Origin: Nonomuraea sp. NBC_00507
GTDB taxonomy: Bacteria > Actinomycetota > Actinomycetes > Streptosporangiales > Streptosporangiaceae
Assembly: GCF_036013525.1 (NCBI RefSeq)
Contig: NZ_CP107853.1
Coordinates: 9,114,001-9,178,000, forward strand
DNA length: 64,000 nt
Direction: 5' to 3'
The notes beneath the pieces are model-generated. The model was not told the DNA's origin. It searched no databases and saw nothing but the letters and a program-made list of their open reading frames with translations. A program made the translations under genes and the position numbers. Shown here piece after piece: positions 16,333-24,591 of this stretch (its first letter is position 1; each line of letters begins with the position of its first letter).

Positions 16333-16734
16333 CTAGACGTCGACCACGACGTGTGCCCGCCATGTCCCGTCTGTCTCCCCGAAGCGCACGTGGTGCGCGG
16401 TCACCGCCTTCGGCATGGCGCCGACCTGCTCCACCGACTCCGCCGGGACGGTGGCCAGCCGCAGCCCGGCCGCGCCGGGCGACACGTCCACGACCAGGCG
16501 GCCGTGCACCTCGATCTGGTAGATCACCTCTTGCAGCACCTCGACGAGCAGGTCCTCGTCAGTCTGTGCCGTCACCGTGAGGTCCACGCCGTCGCCCGGC
16601 GGCGCGTCCCGGATGTCGGCGAAGCTCTCGACCAGGCCCCGCACGGCCTCGGCGAGGCATTCCTCGCAGCTGTCCCCCCACGCCTCCACCGCGATGTCCG
16701 CGGTGTGCGGCATCGCGCGATGGCCTCCGCTCAT
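16333..16734 (-). CDS. Archease (RtcB activator)
   Basis: A 133-residue archease-family protein (MTH1598-like). It begins GGHRAMPHTADIAVEAWG, matching the family signature with the metal-binding His and Asp (HTAD), and ends AHVVVDV, close to the usual C-terminal aspartate. Archease speeds RtcB guanylylation and lets it make multiple turnovers. ATG at 16734 is chosen because GGAG lies 7 bases upstream. It is convergent with rtcB rather than in one operon. Confidence 0.92.
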   Translation of the reverse strand: MSGGHRAMPHTADIAVEAWGDSCEECLAEAVRGLVESFADIRDAPPGDGVDLTVTAQTDEDLLVEVLQEVIYQIEVHGRLVVDVSPGAAGLRLATVPAESVEQVGAMPKAVTAHHVRFGETDGTWRAHVVVDV

Positions 16735-16854
16735 ATCGCCACTCCAGCAGCATGCCGCTTTTGTCGGAATTCTCTCTCCGTCAAGGGTTCCCCTCGTTTC
16801 GGCTCGTAGTCGGCACGGGCGTTTGCCGCCTCGGCCGCGGGTAGGCGGCACGGC

Positions 16855-17375
16855 ATGATGGACGTCGATGAGAAGCGCCGCCTGGTCCGGGGGCTGTTGC
16901 GCGAGGTGGGACGCGGTTTCGCCGAGCCGCATGGGTTCCCGGTGACCAACAGTCCGGGACGGCTGTTCCAGCTGCTCTATCTGTCGATATTGCTGCGCCG
17001 CAGCGACGACTACCACGTGGCGGTGGAGGCGGCCCAGCGTCTGCGCGACCGGTGGGACACTGCGCAGAAGCTGGCGGCCTCGCCGTACGAGAAGCGGGCC
17101 GAACTCCTCGGCAAGGGCGTGCGGCGGGGCACCGCGGAGGTTCTCGGCGAGCTGGCCCAGACCGTTGCCGGCCGCTATCGCCGATCCGCAGGCGCTGTCC
17201 GCGGCGCGCAAGCTCGGGGCTGGGCCGCACCCCCGAAGACCTGGCCGAGCTGGCGGAGTATGAGGAGTCCGAGCAGTTCGGGTGGCTGGTCGGCGCGCTG
17301 GCCCAGATCGATCTGGACCACCGCCACGAGGAGATCCGCGCCCTCGCCCGCTCAGCGCTCTCCACCAGGCCGTGA
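16855..17375 (+). pseudogene. Endonuclease-III-like protein, frameshifted and internally deleted
   Basis: The first about 110 codons (MMDVDEKRRLVRGLL, then LFQLLYLSILLRRSDDYHVAVEAAQRLRDRW and RGTAEVLGELAQTVAGRYR) look like the N-terminal half of small HhH/endonuclease-III-like proteins. The frame then breaks. A second frame gives IADPQALSAARKLG, and after one extra G near 17217 a third gives LGRTPEDLAELAEYEESEQFGWLVGALAQIDLD. These pieces are in the right order for the family C-terminus, but the central HhH region appears to be missing. Two frame changes and a deletion make it non-functional as such. Confidence 0.6.
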
Positions 17376-17515
17376 ACCGCGGGTGGATCCCACTCATGGT
17401 GCTGGTCGGCTACACCTTCGGGCCGATCGTGTGCCCGCCGCTCTTCACGGCCGGCCTGGGCTGGCTCACCCGCATCGCCCTCGATCGGAGGCTCGTGCGC
17501 CGGCTTGATCCGCGC

Positions 17516-17697
17516 CGCACGGCTCGATGTCAACAATCGGCTCATGATCGTGCCGACGGTGGGTCAGGACCAGGCCGAGGCGGTGGTCCACGGCGACCTC
17601 CACCGAGGTGGCCGGCGGGTTCACCGGTCGCATGATCGGGCTGAGCGCCGACGGCGGTGATGCCACCGTCAAGTCGTTCGTTACCGCGGATGTGACG
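17516..17697 (+). pseudogene. Glycoside hydrolase (GH43-like) C-terminal remnant
   Basis: From 17520 one frame reads RLDVNNRLMIVPTVGQDQAEAVVHGD. A shift of one base near 17596 then gives TSTEVAGGFTGRMIGLSADGGDATVKSF. The STEVAGGFTG block is the well-known end of the C-terminal domain of GH43 beta-xylosidases. No catalytic part precedes it. The 140 bases before it code for nothing I recognise. It is a relic of a longer gene. Confidence 0.55.
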
Positions 17698-17984
17698 ACT
17701 ACGGCAGCTTGCCTTAACTGGGCGTATTGTCCTGTTGATCCCCAGGACCCGCTCGCGGTTTGGCGACCCGGCTCAGCGCACGACGTGGACGACTCACGTG
17801 TCACGCTACGGTGCTCATTTTGGTGACGTCAGGCGGTGGGGGCGGTCCGAGGGCGGTTCCCACGGCTGGTGCGAGGGCCGTGCCGGCGATGTAGGCCGAC
17901 TGCGCCAGAGCGACGTGGCGGCCGGAGCCGTCGAGCCCGGCCGCCAGGGCGAACAGGTAGGCCTGGAATGCCGGGGCTTGCCCG
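17698..17984. other. Gene-free stretch
   Basis: I see no convincing coding sequence, RNA or strong hairpin in these 287 bases, which separate the decayed genes from the end of the long minus-strand operon. Short open frames here have no ribosome site and no recognisable product. Confidence 0.5.
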
Positions 17985-18518
17985 TCAGACCGGTGGTGCT
18001 CCCGCTCGGATCCGGACCACCGTTCCACTGACCGGCTGTGGGTTGCGGATCAGATTGAGGATCGGGCAGACCCGCTCGACCTCGGCATGCAGGTGGGCCA
18101 GCTCCTCATCGGAGGCCGGCGAGTCGATCAGCACCTCGTAGCGGAAGTTGTGCGGGTGCACCGGGACGCCGCGGTCGCCCGGTCGCTGGGCTCGGGGGTC
18201 GTATTCGGCGCGCACGTCCACCTCCAGCGCATCGATGGACACCGCCAGCTCGGCCGCCTTGATCAGAAAGATGTGCGTGACACAGCTGCCCAGAACGCCG
18301 GCCTGGAGTTCGGGTGAGGTGGGTCCGAGGTCGTAGCCGGCGAAGTCGGGACCGCTGTCGCTGATGATCTGGAAGTCCCTGATCCTGACGCGCCGGATCC
18401 CACTGCGGCCCTCGGCGGTGACATGGGCGTGCAGCGGGACCGGCCCGGCGGTGGGAGACTCCCGGCGGGCCAGCAGGGCCGCGCGCTTGTGTGACAGGTA
18501 CTCGCGAAGGGTGCTCAT
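17985..18518 (-). CDS. OsmC-family organic hydroperoxide reductase-like protein
   Basis: A 177-residue OsmC/Ohr-fold protein. The two redox cysteines are in ELQAGVLGSCVTHI (about residue 79) and VERVCPILNLIRNPQ (about 151), the usual positions for attack on organic peroxides. PTSPELQAG is the family helix start. It is the last gene of the long minus-strand operon, 16 bases after the VOC gene. With two CMD-fold proteins upstream, it suggests that the pathway handles a peroxide or electrophile by-product of the flavin monooxygenase. Confidence 0.85.
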   Translation of the reverse strand: MSTLREYLSHKRAALLARRESPTAGPVPLHAHVTAEGRSGIRRVRIRDFQIISDSGPDFAGYDLGPTSPELQAGVLGSCVTHIFLIKAAELAVSIDALEVDVRAEYDPRAQRPGDRGVPVHPHNFRYEVLIDSPASDEELAHLHAEVERVCPILNLIRNPQPVSGTVVRIRAGAPPV

Positions 18519-18534
18519 GGTCTTTCTCGTCTGG

Positions 18535-19182
18535 TCAGCGCAGGGTCACGGAGCCGAGCGGGGTGTCGATGACGGCGCGCAGCGCCGGTTCGGGTCCTGG
18601 TGAGACGTCGAGCCGGACGCCGAGGGCGGCCAGGTCGCGCCGCAGCTCGTCCGGGTCGGGGTGTACGGCGGAAAGGGAGGTCAGGCTCACGAGGGGCAGG
18701 TCCGAAGCGGCGGGGTGAGGTGTGTCGCCCCAGTCGATGAGGAACGGCACCGGCCTGACCGCCGCCGGGTCCTCGCGCCGGGTGAGCCGCCACTCCAGCA
18801 GCTCGCCGGCCGGGGTGCGGCGGGAAAGGGGTTGTACGTCGCCGGGGTCGAAGCCCTGCTCGCGGGCCTGCCACACGGCCTTGTCGATGTCCTCCGGGCG
18901 AACGGCCCAGGCGGCGAGCCGGGGCGCGGTCAGGGTCTCCAGGCCGAACGCCCGGGGCCGGGCGGTGGCCTCCGGGTCGGGGCCGATGATCTCCAGGTAG
19001 GAGGTGGGGCCGAAGCGGACGAGATAGTTGGCGGTGCCGCCGGGGTGGCTGCCCCCGGCCACCGGACGGACCCCGGTGCGCTCGGCGAATTCGGCGATCC
19101 CCGCGGCGAGGTCGGGCACCGCGTAGACGAGGTGGTCGAGGCGAGTTCTGATGTCGCCGAGTCCGCGACGGGGTTCGGTCAC
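18535..19182 (-). CDS. VOC/glyoxalase-like domain protein
   Basis: A 215-residue protein with the vicinal oxygen chelate fold (glyoxalase-3-like domain). RLDHLVYAVPDLAAGIAEFAERTGVRPVAGGSHPGGTANYLVRFG is the first beta-alpha-beta-beta-beta unit with the metal-site His, followed by YLEIIGPDP. Such proteins are metal-dependent lyases, dioxygenases or binding proteins; the substrate is unknown. GTG at 19182 has GGAGG close upstream and overlaps the preceding stop (GTGA). Confidence 0.8.
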   Translation of the reverse strand: MTEPRRGLGDIRTRLDHLVYAVPDLAAGIAEFAERTGVRPVAGGSHPGGTANYLVRFGPTSYLEIIGPDPEATARPRAFGLETLTAPRLAAWAVRPEDIDKAVWQAREQGFDPGDVQPLSRRTPAGELLEWRLTRREDPAAVRPVPFLIDWGDTPHPAASDLPLVSLTSLSAVHPDPDELRRDLAALGVRLDVSPGPEPALRAVIDTPLGSVTLR

Positions 19183-19748
19183 TGGTCCTCCTTCGGGGTG
19201 GGTTCGCCGAGCGAGAGCATGAGCCGGTTGGCCCAGTTGAAGAACGCGGCGGCGTGGATGGTGTCGCTGATGGCCAGGTCGTCGAGCCCGGCGGCGCGGA
19301 GCGCGGCGACGTGCTCGGGACGGAACTCGGCCGGGGTGGCGGCGATCGCCGCCGAGGCGTCGATGACGGCTCGCCAGGTGGCCTCCTGCGGTGCGTCGAC
19401 GCCCTCGTCGAGCAGGCGCTGCACGTCGTCGGGGCGCTTGGCGTAGTGAGCGGCGAAGCGGGCGTGCACGGACGCGCAGAACACGCAGCCGTTGCGGCGC
19501 GAGGTCGCGGTGGCGGCCAGCTCGCGCTCGGCGCGCGGCAGCCCGCCGTCGGCGTTGTAGAAGATGTCGTTGTCGGTCTTCGTGCGGGCGTGCAGGATGT
19601 CCGGGTCGCGGGCGAGCAGCAGGAAGTACGGGGAAGCGGCGCGCGCCTTGTCGACCAGGGCCTCGTAGTGGGCGTCGGTCAGCTCATCGGCCGTCAGCGG
19701 CGAAAGCCACGGCTCCCAGCCGAGCTGGTCCTGGGTGAAGCCGGTCAT
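19179..19748 (-). CDS. Alkylhydroperoxidase-domain protein (Avi_7169-like)
   Basis: A 189-residue carboxymuconolactone-decarboxylase/AhpD-fold protein. The redox motif is SRRNGCVFCASVHARF: C-x-x-C followed by His, as in AhpD. It matches my recollection of TIGR04030 (Avi_7169 family), a peroxidase-like protein found only in this type of gene cassette. It overlaps both neighbours by 4 bases and is paired with a second CMD-fold protein, with which it may form a complex. Confidence 0.82.
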   Translation of the reverse strand: MTGFTQDQLGWEPWLSPLTADELTDAHYEALVDKARAASPYFLLLARDPDILHARTKTDNDIFYNADGGLPRAERELAATATSRRNGCVFCASVHARFAAHYAKRPDDVQRLLDEGVDAPQEATWRAVIDASAAIAATPAEFRPEHVAALRAAGLDDLAISDTIHAAAFFNWANRLMLSLGEPTPKEDQ

Positions 19749-20335
19749 GAGGCCGATCCCTTCCGCAGCAGCCGCAGCCCGGCCACCACGCGTATCTGAA
19801 AGGTGAGGAAGGCGACGAGCTGCGACAGCGTCACGATGGCCGTGGTGCTCCAGCCTGCTCGGGCCAGGGTGAGGAGATCGTCCCGGCGAGCCTCGCGCGG
19901 CCGGAACACGAGCAGGTGGGCGTGCTCGAACGCGGCGGCCAGCCGCACGCCCAGGTCGCCGGGGTTCCGCACCCGGTAGCGCAGTCCCTCGTCGCTCTCC
20001 TTCGCCAGAGGGCCGCCGTCCGGGTAGACGCCGTAGGGACCGGTGGTGCCGCCCGCCTCGATCTCGGACTCCACGGCCTTCAGCAGGCCGGGTGAGAGCT
20101 CGGCCAGCCGGTCAGCATAGAAGGAGGCGATCTCGGCGTCCTGGTGCAGGCCGGCCACGAAGGCAGCGATCGCGTCCCGCTCAACGAGCGTGACCTCGCT
20201 GTCGTCGTCCGGGGTGAAGAGCGCGTCGAAGCTGCGCTGGGCGTGCTCGCGGGCGCCCGGCCGCCGGGCGCGCAGCCGGTGGAGCGGCGAGCCGGGTGCT
20301 ATCCCGGCCAGGTGGTCGATGACATCGTTGATCAT
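19745..20335 (-). CDS. CMD-domain protein (Avi_7170-like)
   Basis: A 196-residue relative of the preceding gene product, matching my recollection of TIGR04029 (CMD domain protein, Avi_7170 family). It starts MINDVIDHLAGIAPGSPLHRLRARRP and contains LARAGWSTTAIVTLSQLVAFLTFQIRVVAGL, an AhpD-like helical ending. It lacks the C-x-x-C pair, so it is probably a non-catalytic or differently acting partner. ATG at 20335 overlaps the monooxygenase stop (ATGA). Confidence 0.8.
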   Translation of the reverse strand: MINDVIDHLAGIAPGSPLHRLRARRPGAREHAQRSFDALFTPDDDSEVTLVERDAIAAFVAGLHQDAEIASFYADRLAELSPGLLKAVESEIEAGGTTGPYGVYPDGGPLAKESDEGLRYRVRNPGDLGVRLAAAFEHAHLLVFRPREARRDDLLTLARAGWSTTAIVTLSQLVAFLTFQIRVVAGLRLLRKGSAS

Positions 20336-21336
20336 TTCGTGCTCACTTCTGTGGAGGGGAGCCAGCCGAGCGCGGGCGCGACCTCGGTCGCCAGCAGCTC
20401 GATCGAGCGGAGGGTGAGCGGGTGCGGCGGGTCGACCGAGTGCACTTGGAAGACCAGGTCGGTGACCCGGTCGAGGGTCGGGTCGGCCCGGAGGCTCTCG
20501 ATGACATCGTCAGGGGTGCCCAGGTGCACGTCGAAGGCGGCGATGCGGCGGTCGAGATCGCTATCGGGCAGCTCGAACGGCAGCCTGCCCCGACCGAGGC
20601 CGAGCTCGGCGTAACGCAGGGCGTCCGCCCGGCTGTCGGCCACGAACGCGGTCCGCGAGGCCACGATACGCGGCGCGACGCCGGGCGGCAGGTTCTCGCG
20701 GTACGCGTCCACGATCGGCAACTGCAGGTCGGCCAGCGCGGCCTGCGGGTTCTCCGCGGGCCGCGGCTGAGTGCGCGACAACATCAGCCCATTGCCGGAC
20801 CGGCCCGCCCGAGCGCCGCCGGGCACCGAGAACGTCGCCTCCCAGATCGCGTCCAGCAGCCGGGGCGCGGGCGGATAGAGCCGGTTGCCGCCGCCGAGGT
20901 CCTCCCCCGCCCAGGCGCGGCGCAGCACCCCCAGGTGCTCGGCGTAGAGAGCTGCGCGGTCGGCGCTGTCATGCCCGAAGGGCGCGAACGACGACGGCGT
21001 CCCGCCGCCGCCCACGCCCACCTCCAGCCGGCCGCCGGTCAGCTGGTCCAGCACGGCGGTGTCCTCGGCCACCCGCACCGGGTGGTCCAGGGGCAGCGTG
21101 ATGATGCCGGTGCCGAGCCGGATGCGGCTGGTCCTGGCCGCGACGTGGGCGAGGAACACCAGGGGCGCGGGCAGGCCGCCCTCGTCGCCGTCGAAGTGAT
21201 GCTGCGCTACCCAGGCCGTGTCGAACCCGTACGCCTCGGCGTGCTCAATCTGCTCGGCGGCCAGGCGATAGCGCTCGCCCGGCGGCACGTCATCCAGCAG
21301 CCGGGTGAAGAAGCCCAGTTGAAGAGCGGGCCTCAT
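20332..21336 (-). CDS. FMN-dependent luciferase-like monooxygenase (KPN_01858-like)
   Basis: A bacterial-luciferase-family TIM barrel, 334 residues, that needs reduced FMN from a reductase. QLGFFTRLLDDVPPGERYRLAAEQIEHAEAYGFDTAWVAQHHF is the typical N-terminal strand-helix with the WxxxHH active-site pair, followed by RIRLGTGIITLPLDHPVRVAEDTAVLDQLTGGRLEVGVGGG. It matches my recollection of TIGR04027, a monooxygenase always found with an ABC importer and CMD-fold proteins. The flavin reductase at 26701-27213 is the likely partner. Substrate unknown; sulfur or peptide-like compounds are possible from importer type. Confidence 0.88.
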   Translation of the reverse strand: MRPALQLGFFTRLLDDVPPGERYRLAAEQIEHAEAYGFDTAWVAQHHFDGDEGGLPAPLVFLAHVAARTSRIRLGTGIITLPLDHPVRVAEDTAVLDQLTGGRLEVGVGGGGTPSSFAPFGHDSADRAALYAEHLGVLRRAWAGEDLGGGNRLYPPAPRLLDAIWEATFSVPGGARAGRSGNGLMLSRTQPRPAENPQAALADLQLPIVDAYRENLPPGVAPRIVASRTAFVADSRADALRYAELGLGRGRLPFELPDSDLDRRIAAFDVHLGTPDDVIESLRADPTLDRVTDLVFQVHSVDPPHPLTLRSIELLATEVAPALGWLPSTEVSTK

Positions 21337-22880
21337 CGCACCCGCTCCGGGATCGCGGCCAGCAGCTCGCGGGTGTAGTCGTGCCGCGGCTCGGTGAACA
21401 CCTGCCGGGTGGTTCCGGTTTCCACGATGCGTCCTTTGCTCATGACGGAGACGGTGTGCGAGATCTGGCGCACCACGGCCAGATCGTGCGAGATGAAGAG
21501 GTAAGTGAGCCCCAGGTCGCGCTGGAGCTGTTCGAGCAGGTCGAGGATCTGCGCCTGCACGGTGACGTCAAGGGCCGAAACGGCCTCGTCCAGCACGATC
21601 ACCTCGGGGTCCGCGGCCAGCGCGCGGGCGATGGCCACCCGCTGCCGCTGCCCGCCGGACAACTCGCGCGGCCGGCGCGCCGGCACGTCCTTCGGCAGCG
21701 CCACCCGCTCCAGCAGGTCGGCGACCCGGGTGCGGCGGGCGGCTCGGTCGCCGAACGTGAAGTTCCGCAGCGGCTCCTCCACGATCTCCCCGATGGACTG
21801 GCGCGGGTCGAGCGACCCGTACGGGTTCTGGTAGACGAGTTGCACGTGCCGGCGGAACCGGCGGTCGTCCGGCGCCCCGGCGATGGTCACCGTTCCCGAG
21901 GTGGGCCTGGCGAACCGCGCCACCATCCTGGCCGTGGTGGTCTTGCCGGAGCCGGACTCGCCCACCAGCGCGTGTGTGGCGCCGCGCGCCACCTCGAAGG
22001 AGACGCCGTCCACGGCCCGGAACGGACGCCGCCCCACGCGGAACTCCTTGACCAGGTCGCGGACCACGATCGCAGGTTCCGTCTCGGGCGGGTCCAGGAA
22101 CGGGCGCGCCGACAGCGCAGGCGCGTCGTTCAGCAGCCGCTTGGTGTAGTCCGCCTCAGGGGCGGCCAGCACGGCGGCGGTCGTTCCCTGCTCCACGACG
22201 CGTCCGTCCTTCATCACCACGAGGCGGTCCGAGCGGCCGGCGGCGACGCCGAGGTCGTGGGTCACCAGCAGCACGGCGGTGCCGTACTCGGTGCGCAGGT
22301 CGTCGATGAGGTCCAGGATGCGCCGCTGCACAGTGACGTCGAGGGCGCTGGTGGGCTCGTCGGCGATGACGAGCCGGGGACGCAGGGCGATGGCGATGGC
22401 GATGAGCACGCGCTGGCGCATGCCGCCCGACAGCTCGTGCGGGTACTGGCGGGCCCGTGTCTCCGGGTCGGGCAGGCCGACGCGGGCCAGCAGGTCGAGG
22501 ACTTGGCGGCGGATCGTCCGGCGGTCGCCGTATCGGTGGATGCGCAGCACCTCCGCGATCTGGGCGCCGACGGTCTTGACCGGGTCCAGGGAGTTGGCTG
22601 GGTCCTGCGGGACCAAGCCGATCTGTGCGCCCCGTACCGACCGCAGGCGGCGCGCGGACCAGCCGACGAGGTCGGCCTCGCCGAACAGGATGCGGCCTGC
22701 GTCCAAGGTGGCGTTGCCGGGCAGCAAGCCGATGATCGCGTGTGCCGTGGTGGACTTGCCGGAGCCCGACTCGCCGACGACGGCCAGGACCTCCCCCGGC
22801 TCGATCGCGAAGGAGACGCCGTCCACCGCGCGCCTGCCGTCGTAGGAGACCGCCAGGTCGCGAATGTCCAGCAAGCTCAT
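21333..22880 (-). CDS. Fused dual ATP-binding ABC subunit (Dpp/Opp/Nik type)
   Basis: A single 515-residue protein carrying both ATPases of an oligopeptide/nickel-type importer. The first domain has Walker A GESGSGKSTT (about residue 38), signature LSGGMRQR and Walker B LVIADEPTSALD; the second has [18 protein letters not shown] and VIVLDEAVSALD. In the second Walker B the usual Glu-Pro is Glu-Ala (DEAVSALD), as in DppF-type subunits. ATG at 22880 overlaps the permease stop by 4 bases. It energises the two permeases and binding protein encoded just upstream. Confidence 0.92.
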   Translation of the reverse strand: MSLLDIRDLAVSYDGRRAVDGVSFAIEPGEVLAVVGESGSGKSTTAHAIIGLLPGNATLDAGRILFGEADLVGWSARRLRSVRGAQIGLVPQDPANSLDPVKTVGAQIAEVLRIHRYGDRRTIRRQVLDLLARVGLPDPETRARQYPHELSGGMRQRVLIAIAIALRPRLVIADEPTSALDVTVQRRILDLIDDLRTEYGTAVLLVTHDLGVAAGRSDRLVVMKDGRVVEQGTTAAVLAAPEADYTKRLLNDAPALSARPFLDPPETEPAIVVRDLVKEFRVGRRPFRAVDGVSFEVARGATHALVGESGSGKTTTARMVARFARPTSGTVTIAGAPDDRRFRRHVQLVYQNPYGSLDPRQSIGEIVEEPLRNFTFGDRAARRTRVADLLERVALPKDVPARRPRELSGGQRQRVAIARALAADPEVIVLDEAVSALDVTVQAQILDLLEQLQRDLGLTYLFISHDLAVVRQISHTVSVMSKGRIVETGTTRQVFTEPRHDYTRELLAAIPERVR

Positions 22881-23665
22881 GCCCGCTCCTTTCCGCTCGA
22901 GCGGCTGATGCGGCCGGCGGCCAGCACCACCGCGACCACAACCGCGCCGGGCAGCGTGGTCAGCCACCACGAGGTGGCCAGGTAGTTGCGTCCCTCGGAG
23001 ATGAGCAGCCCCCATTCCGGGGTGGGCGGCTCGGCGCCGTAGCCGAGGAAGCCGAGCGTCGAGATGGCGAGGATGGCCGCGCCGAACTGCAGGGCGGCGA
23101 GCGCGATGACGGGGCCGAGCGAGTTCGGCAGCACGTGCCGCCACAACACCGCCGGGAACCTGCCGCCGCTGCCGAACGCGGCCTCCACGTAGTCGGCGCG
23201 CCGGACGCGTACCACCTCGGCGCGGGCCAGCCGGGCGAAGGCCGCCACCGAGCCGATGCCCACCGCGATGGCCACGTTGACCGTGCCGGGACCGAGCAGG
23301 ATGATCACGGTCAGGGCCAGGAGCAGGCCGGGCACGGACAGCATGACGTCCACGACCCGCATGACCGCCGCGTCGACCACGCCGCCCACCGAGCCGGCGA
23401 GCAGGCCGGACAGGGTACCGAGCAGCAGGCCCACCGAGACGGCCACGAGTGCCCCCGACAGCGAGTGCACGGACCCGTGCACCACGCGGGCGAACACGTC
23501 GCGCCCGACGGCGTCGGTGCCGAACAGGTGCTGCGCGCTCGGCGCCTGGAGCTTGTCGGCGGGCACGCCCGCGATGGGATCGTAGCCGGAGAACAGGCCG
23601 GGCACGATCGCCCAGAACAGCACGAGGCCGATCATCGCCCAGGCGAGAATGAGCCCGCCCTTCAC
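22877..23665 (-). CDS. Dipeptide/nickel-type ABC permease (DppC-like)
   Basis: A 262-residue membrane subunit with five or six spans. HLFGTDAVGRDVFARVVHG is the DppC N-terminal signature after the first span, and DYVEAAFGSGGRFPAVLWRHVLPN is the cytoplasmic loop that docks on the ATPase. GTG at 23665 overlaps the previous stop (GTGA). An upstream extension in the same frame has no hydrophobic or conserved sequence and is not used. Confidence 0.9.
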   Translation of the reverse strand: MKGGLILAWAMIGLVLFWAIVPGLFSGYDPIAGVPADKLQAPSAQHLFGTDAVGRDVFARVVHGSVHSLSGALVAVSVGLLLGTLSGLLAGSVGGVVDAAVMRVVDVMLSVPGLLLALTVIILLGPGTVNVAIAVGIGSVAAFARLARAEVVRVRRADYVEAAFGSGGRFPAVLWRHVLPNSLGPVIALAALQFGAAILAISTLGFLGYGAEPPTPEWGLLISEGRNYLATSWWLTTLPGAVVVAVVLAAGRISRSSGKERA

Positions 23666-24591
23666 AGCGCCGCCTTCAGCCGGGGGTCGAGGATTGGGAA
23701 CAGCACGTCCACGACGAGGTTGACCAGCACGAACACGGCTGCGGCGAGCACCACGACGGCCAGCATCACGGGCGTGTCCTGCGCGTTGACGGCCTGCTCG
23801 GTGAGCCTGCCGACGCCGGCCCGGCCGAAGACGGTCTCGGTGACGACGGAGCCCGCGATCAGCTCGCCGAGCATCAGCCCGGCCACGGTCAGCGTGGGGA
23901 GCACGGCGTTGCGGGCCACGTGCCGCCAGAGGATCCACCAGCGCGTCGCGCCCTTGGCCGCGATCACGGGCACGAACGGCTGCGCGTAGACCTGGTCGAT
24001 GCTCCGGGCGAGCACCTGCGCGATCGGTGCCGAGATCGGCACGGCCAGCGTCAGCACCGGCAAGATCAATTGCTGCACGTCACTGCCACCGATCACCGGC
24101 ACCAGCTTCAGCCGGAACGAGAAGACCTGGATCAGCAGGATGCCCAGCCAGAACGCGGGCACCGAGATGAACAACGACGGCACCGACAGCAGCGCGCCCC
24201 GCAGCCACGAGGTCCTGCTGTAGCTCGCCGCGAACGCGATCACCACGGCGATCAGCACCGCCACCAGGAACGCGGCCGAGGCCAGCCGGACCGTCTCGGG
24301 CAGCGCCTCGGCCAGCCGCTCGATCACCGGGGTGCCGGTGTCGATCGAGTAGCCGAAGCGGCCGGTCAGGAAGCCGAGCAGGGTCTGGACGTACTCGAAG
24401 ATCGGCGAGCCCGTGCCATAGTAGGTGCGGATCTCGGCGATCTGTTGCGGTGACAGGCCGAGCTCGGGGTTCTGAAACTTGATCAGGATCGAGTCGCCGG
24501 GCAGCAACTGCAGGAGCACGTAGCTCGCCGTGAAAGCGGCCCACAACACGAGCGCCGCCTGCCCGGTCCTCGACAGCAGATATCTCGTCAC
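23662..24591 (-). CDS. Dipeptide/nickel-type ABC permease (DppB-like)
   Basis: A 309-residue membrane subunit with six spans. It starts VTRYLLSRTGQAALVLWAAFTASYVLLQLLPGD, the standard DppB opening, and contains the docking loop PFVPVIAAKGATRWWILWRHVARNAVLPTL. GTG at 24591 overlaps the binding-protein stop (GTGA), so the subunits are coupled in translation. Confidence 0.9.
   Translation of the reverse strand: MTRYLLSRTGQAALVLWAAFTASYVLLQLLPGDSILIKFQNPELGLSPQQIAEIRTYYGTGSPIFEYVQTLLGFLTGRFGYSIDTGTPVIERLAEALPETVRLASAAFLVAVLIAVVIAFAASYSRTSWLRGALLSVPSLFISVPAFWLGILLIQVFSFRLKLVPVIGGSDVQQLILPVLTLAVPISAPIAQVLARSIDQVYAQPFVPVIAAKGATRWWILWRHVARNAVLPTLTVAGLMLGELIAGSVVTETVFGRAGVGRLTEQAVNAQDTPVMLAVVVLAAAVFVLVNLVVDVLFPILDPRLKAAL

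Noticed and set aside
14360..16363. A 667-codon open frame opposite rtcB
   Set aside because: His/Arg/Gly/Pro-rich shadow of the rtcB codons, with no ribosome site and no known domain.
17376..17515. Open frame with WIPLMVLVGYTFGPIVCPPLF
   Set aside because: Hydrophobic but with no ribosome site, no family match and surrounded by broken genes; not enough to call a gene.
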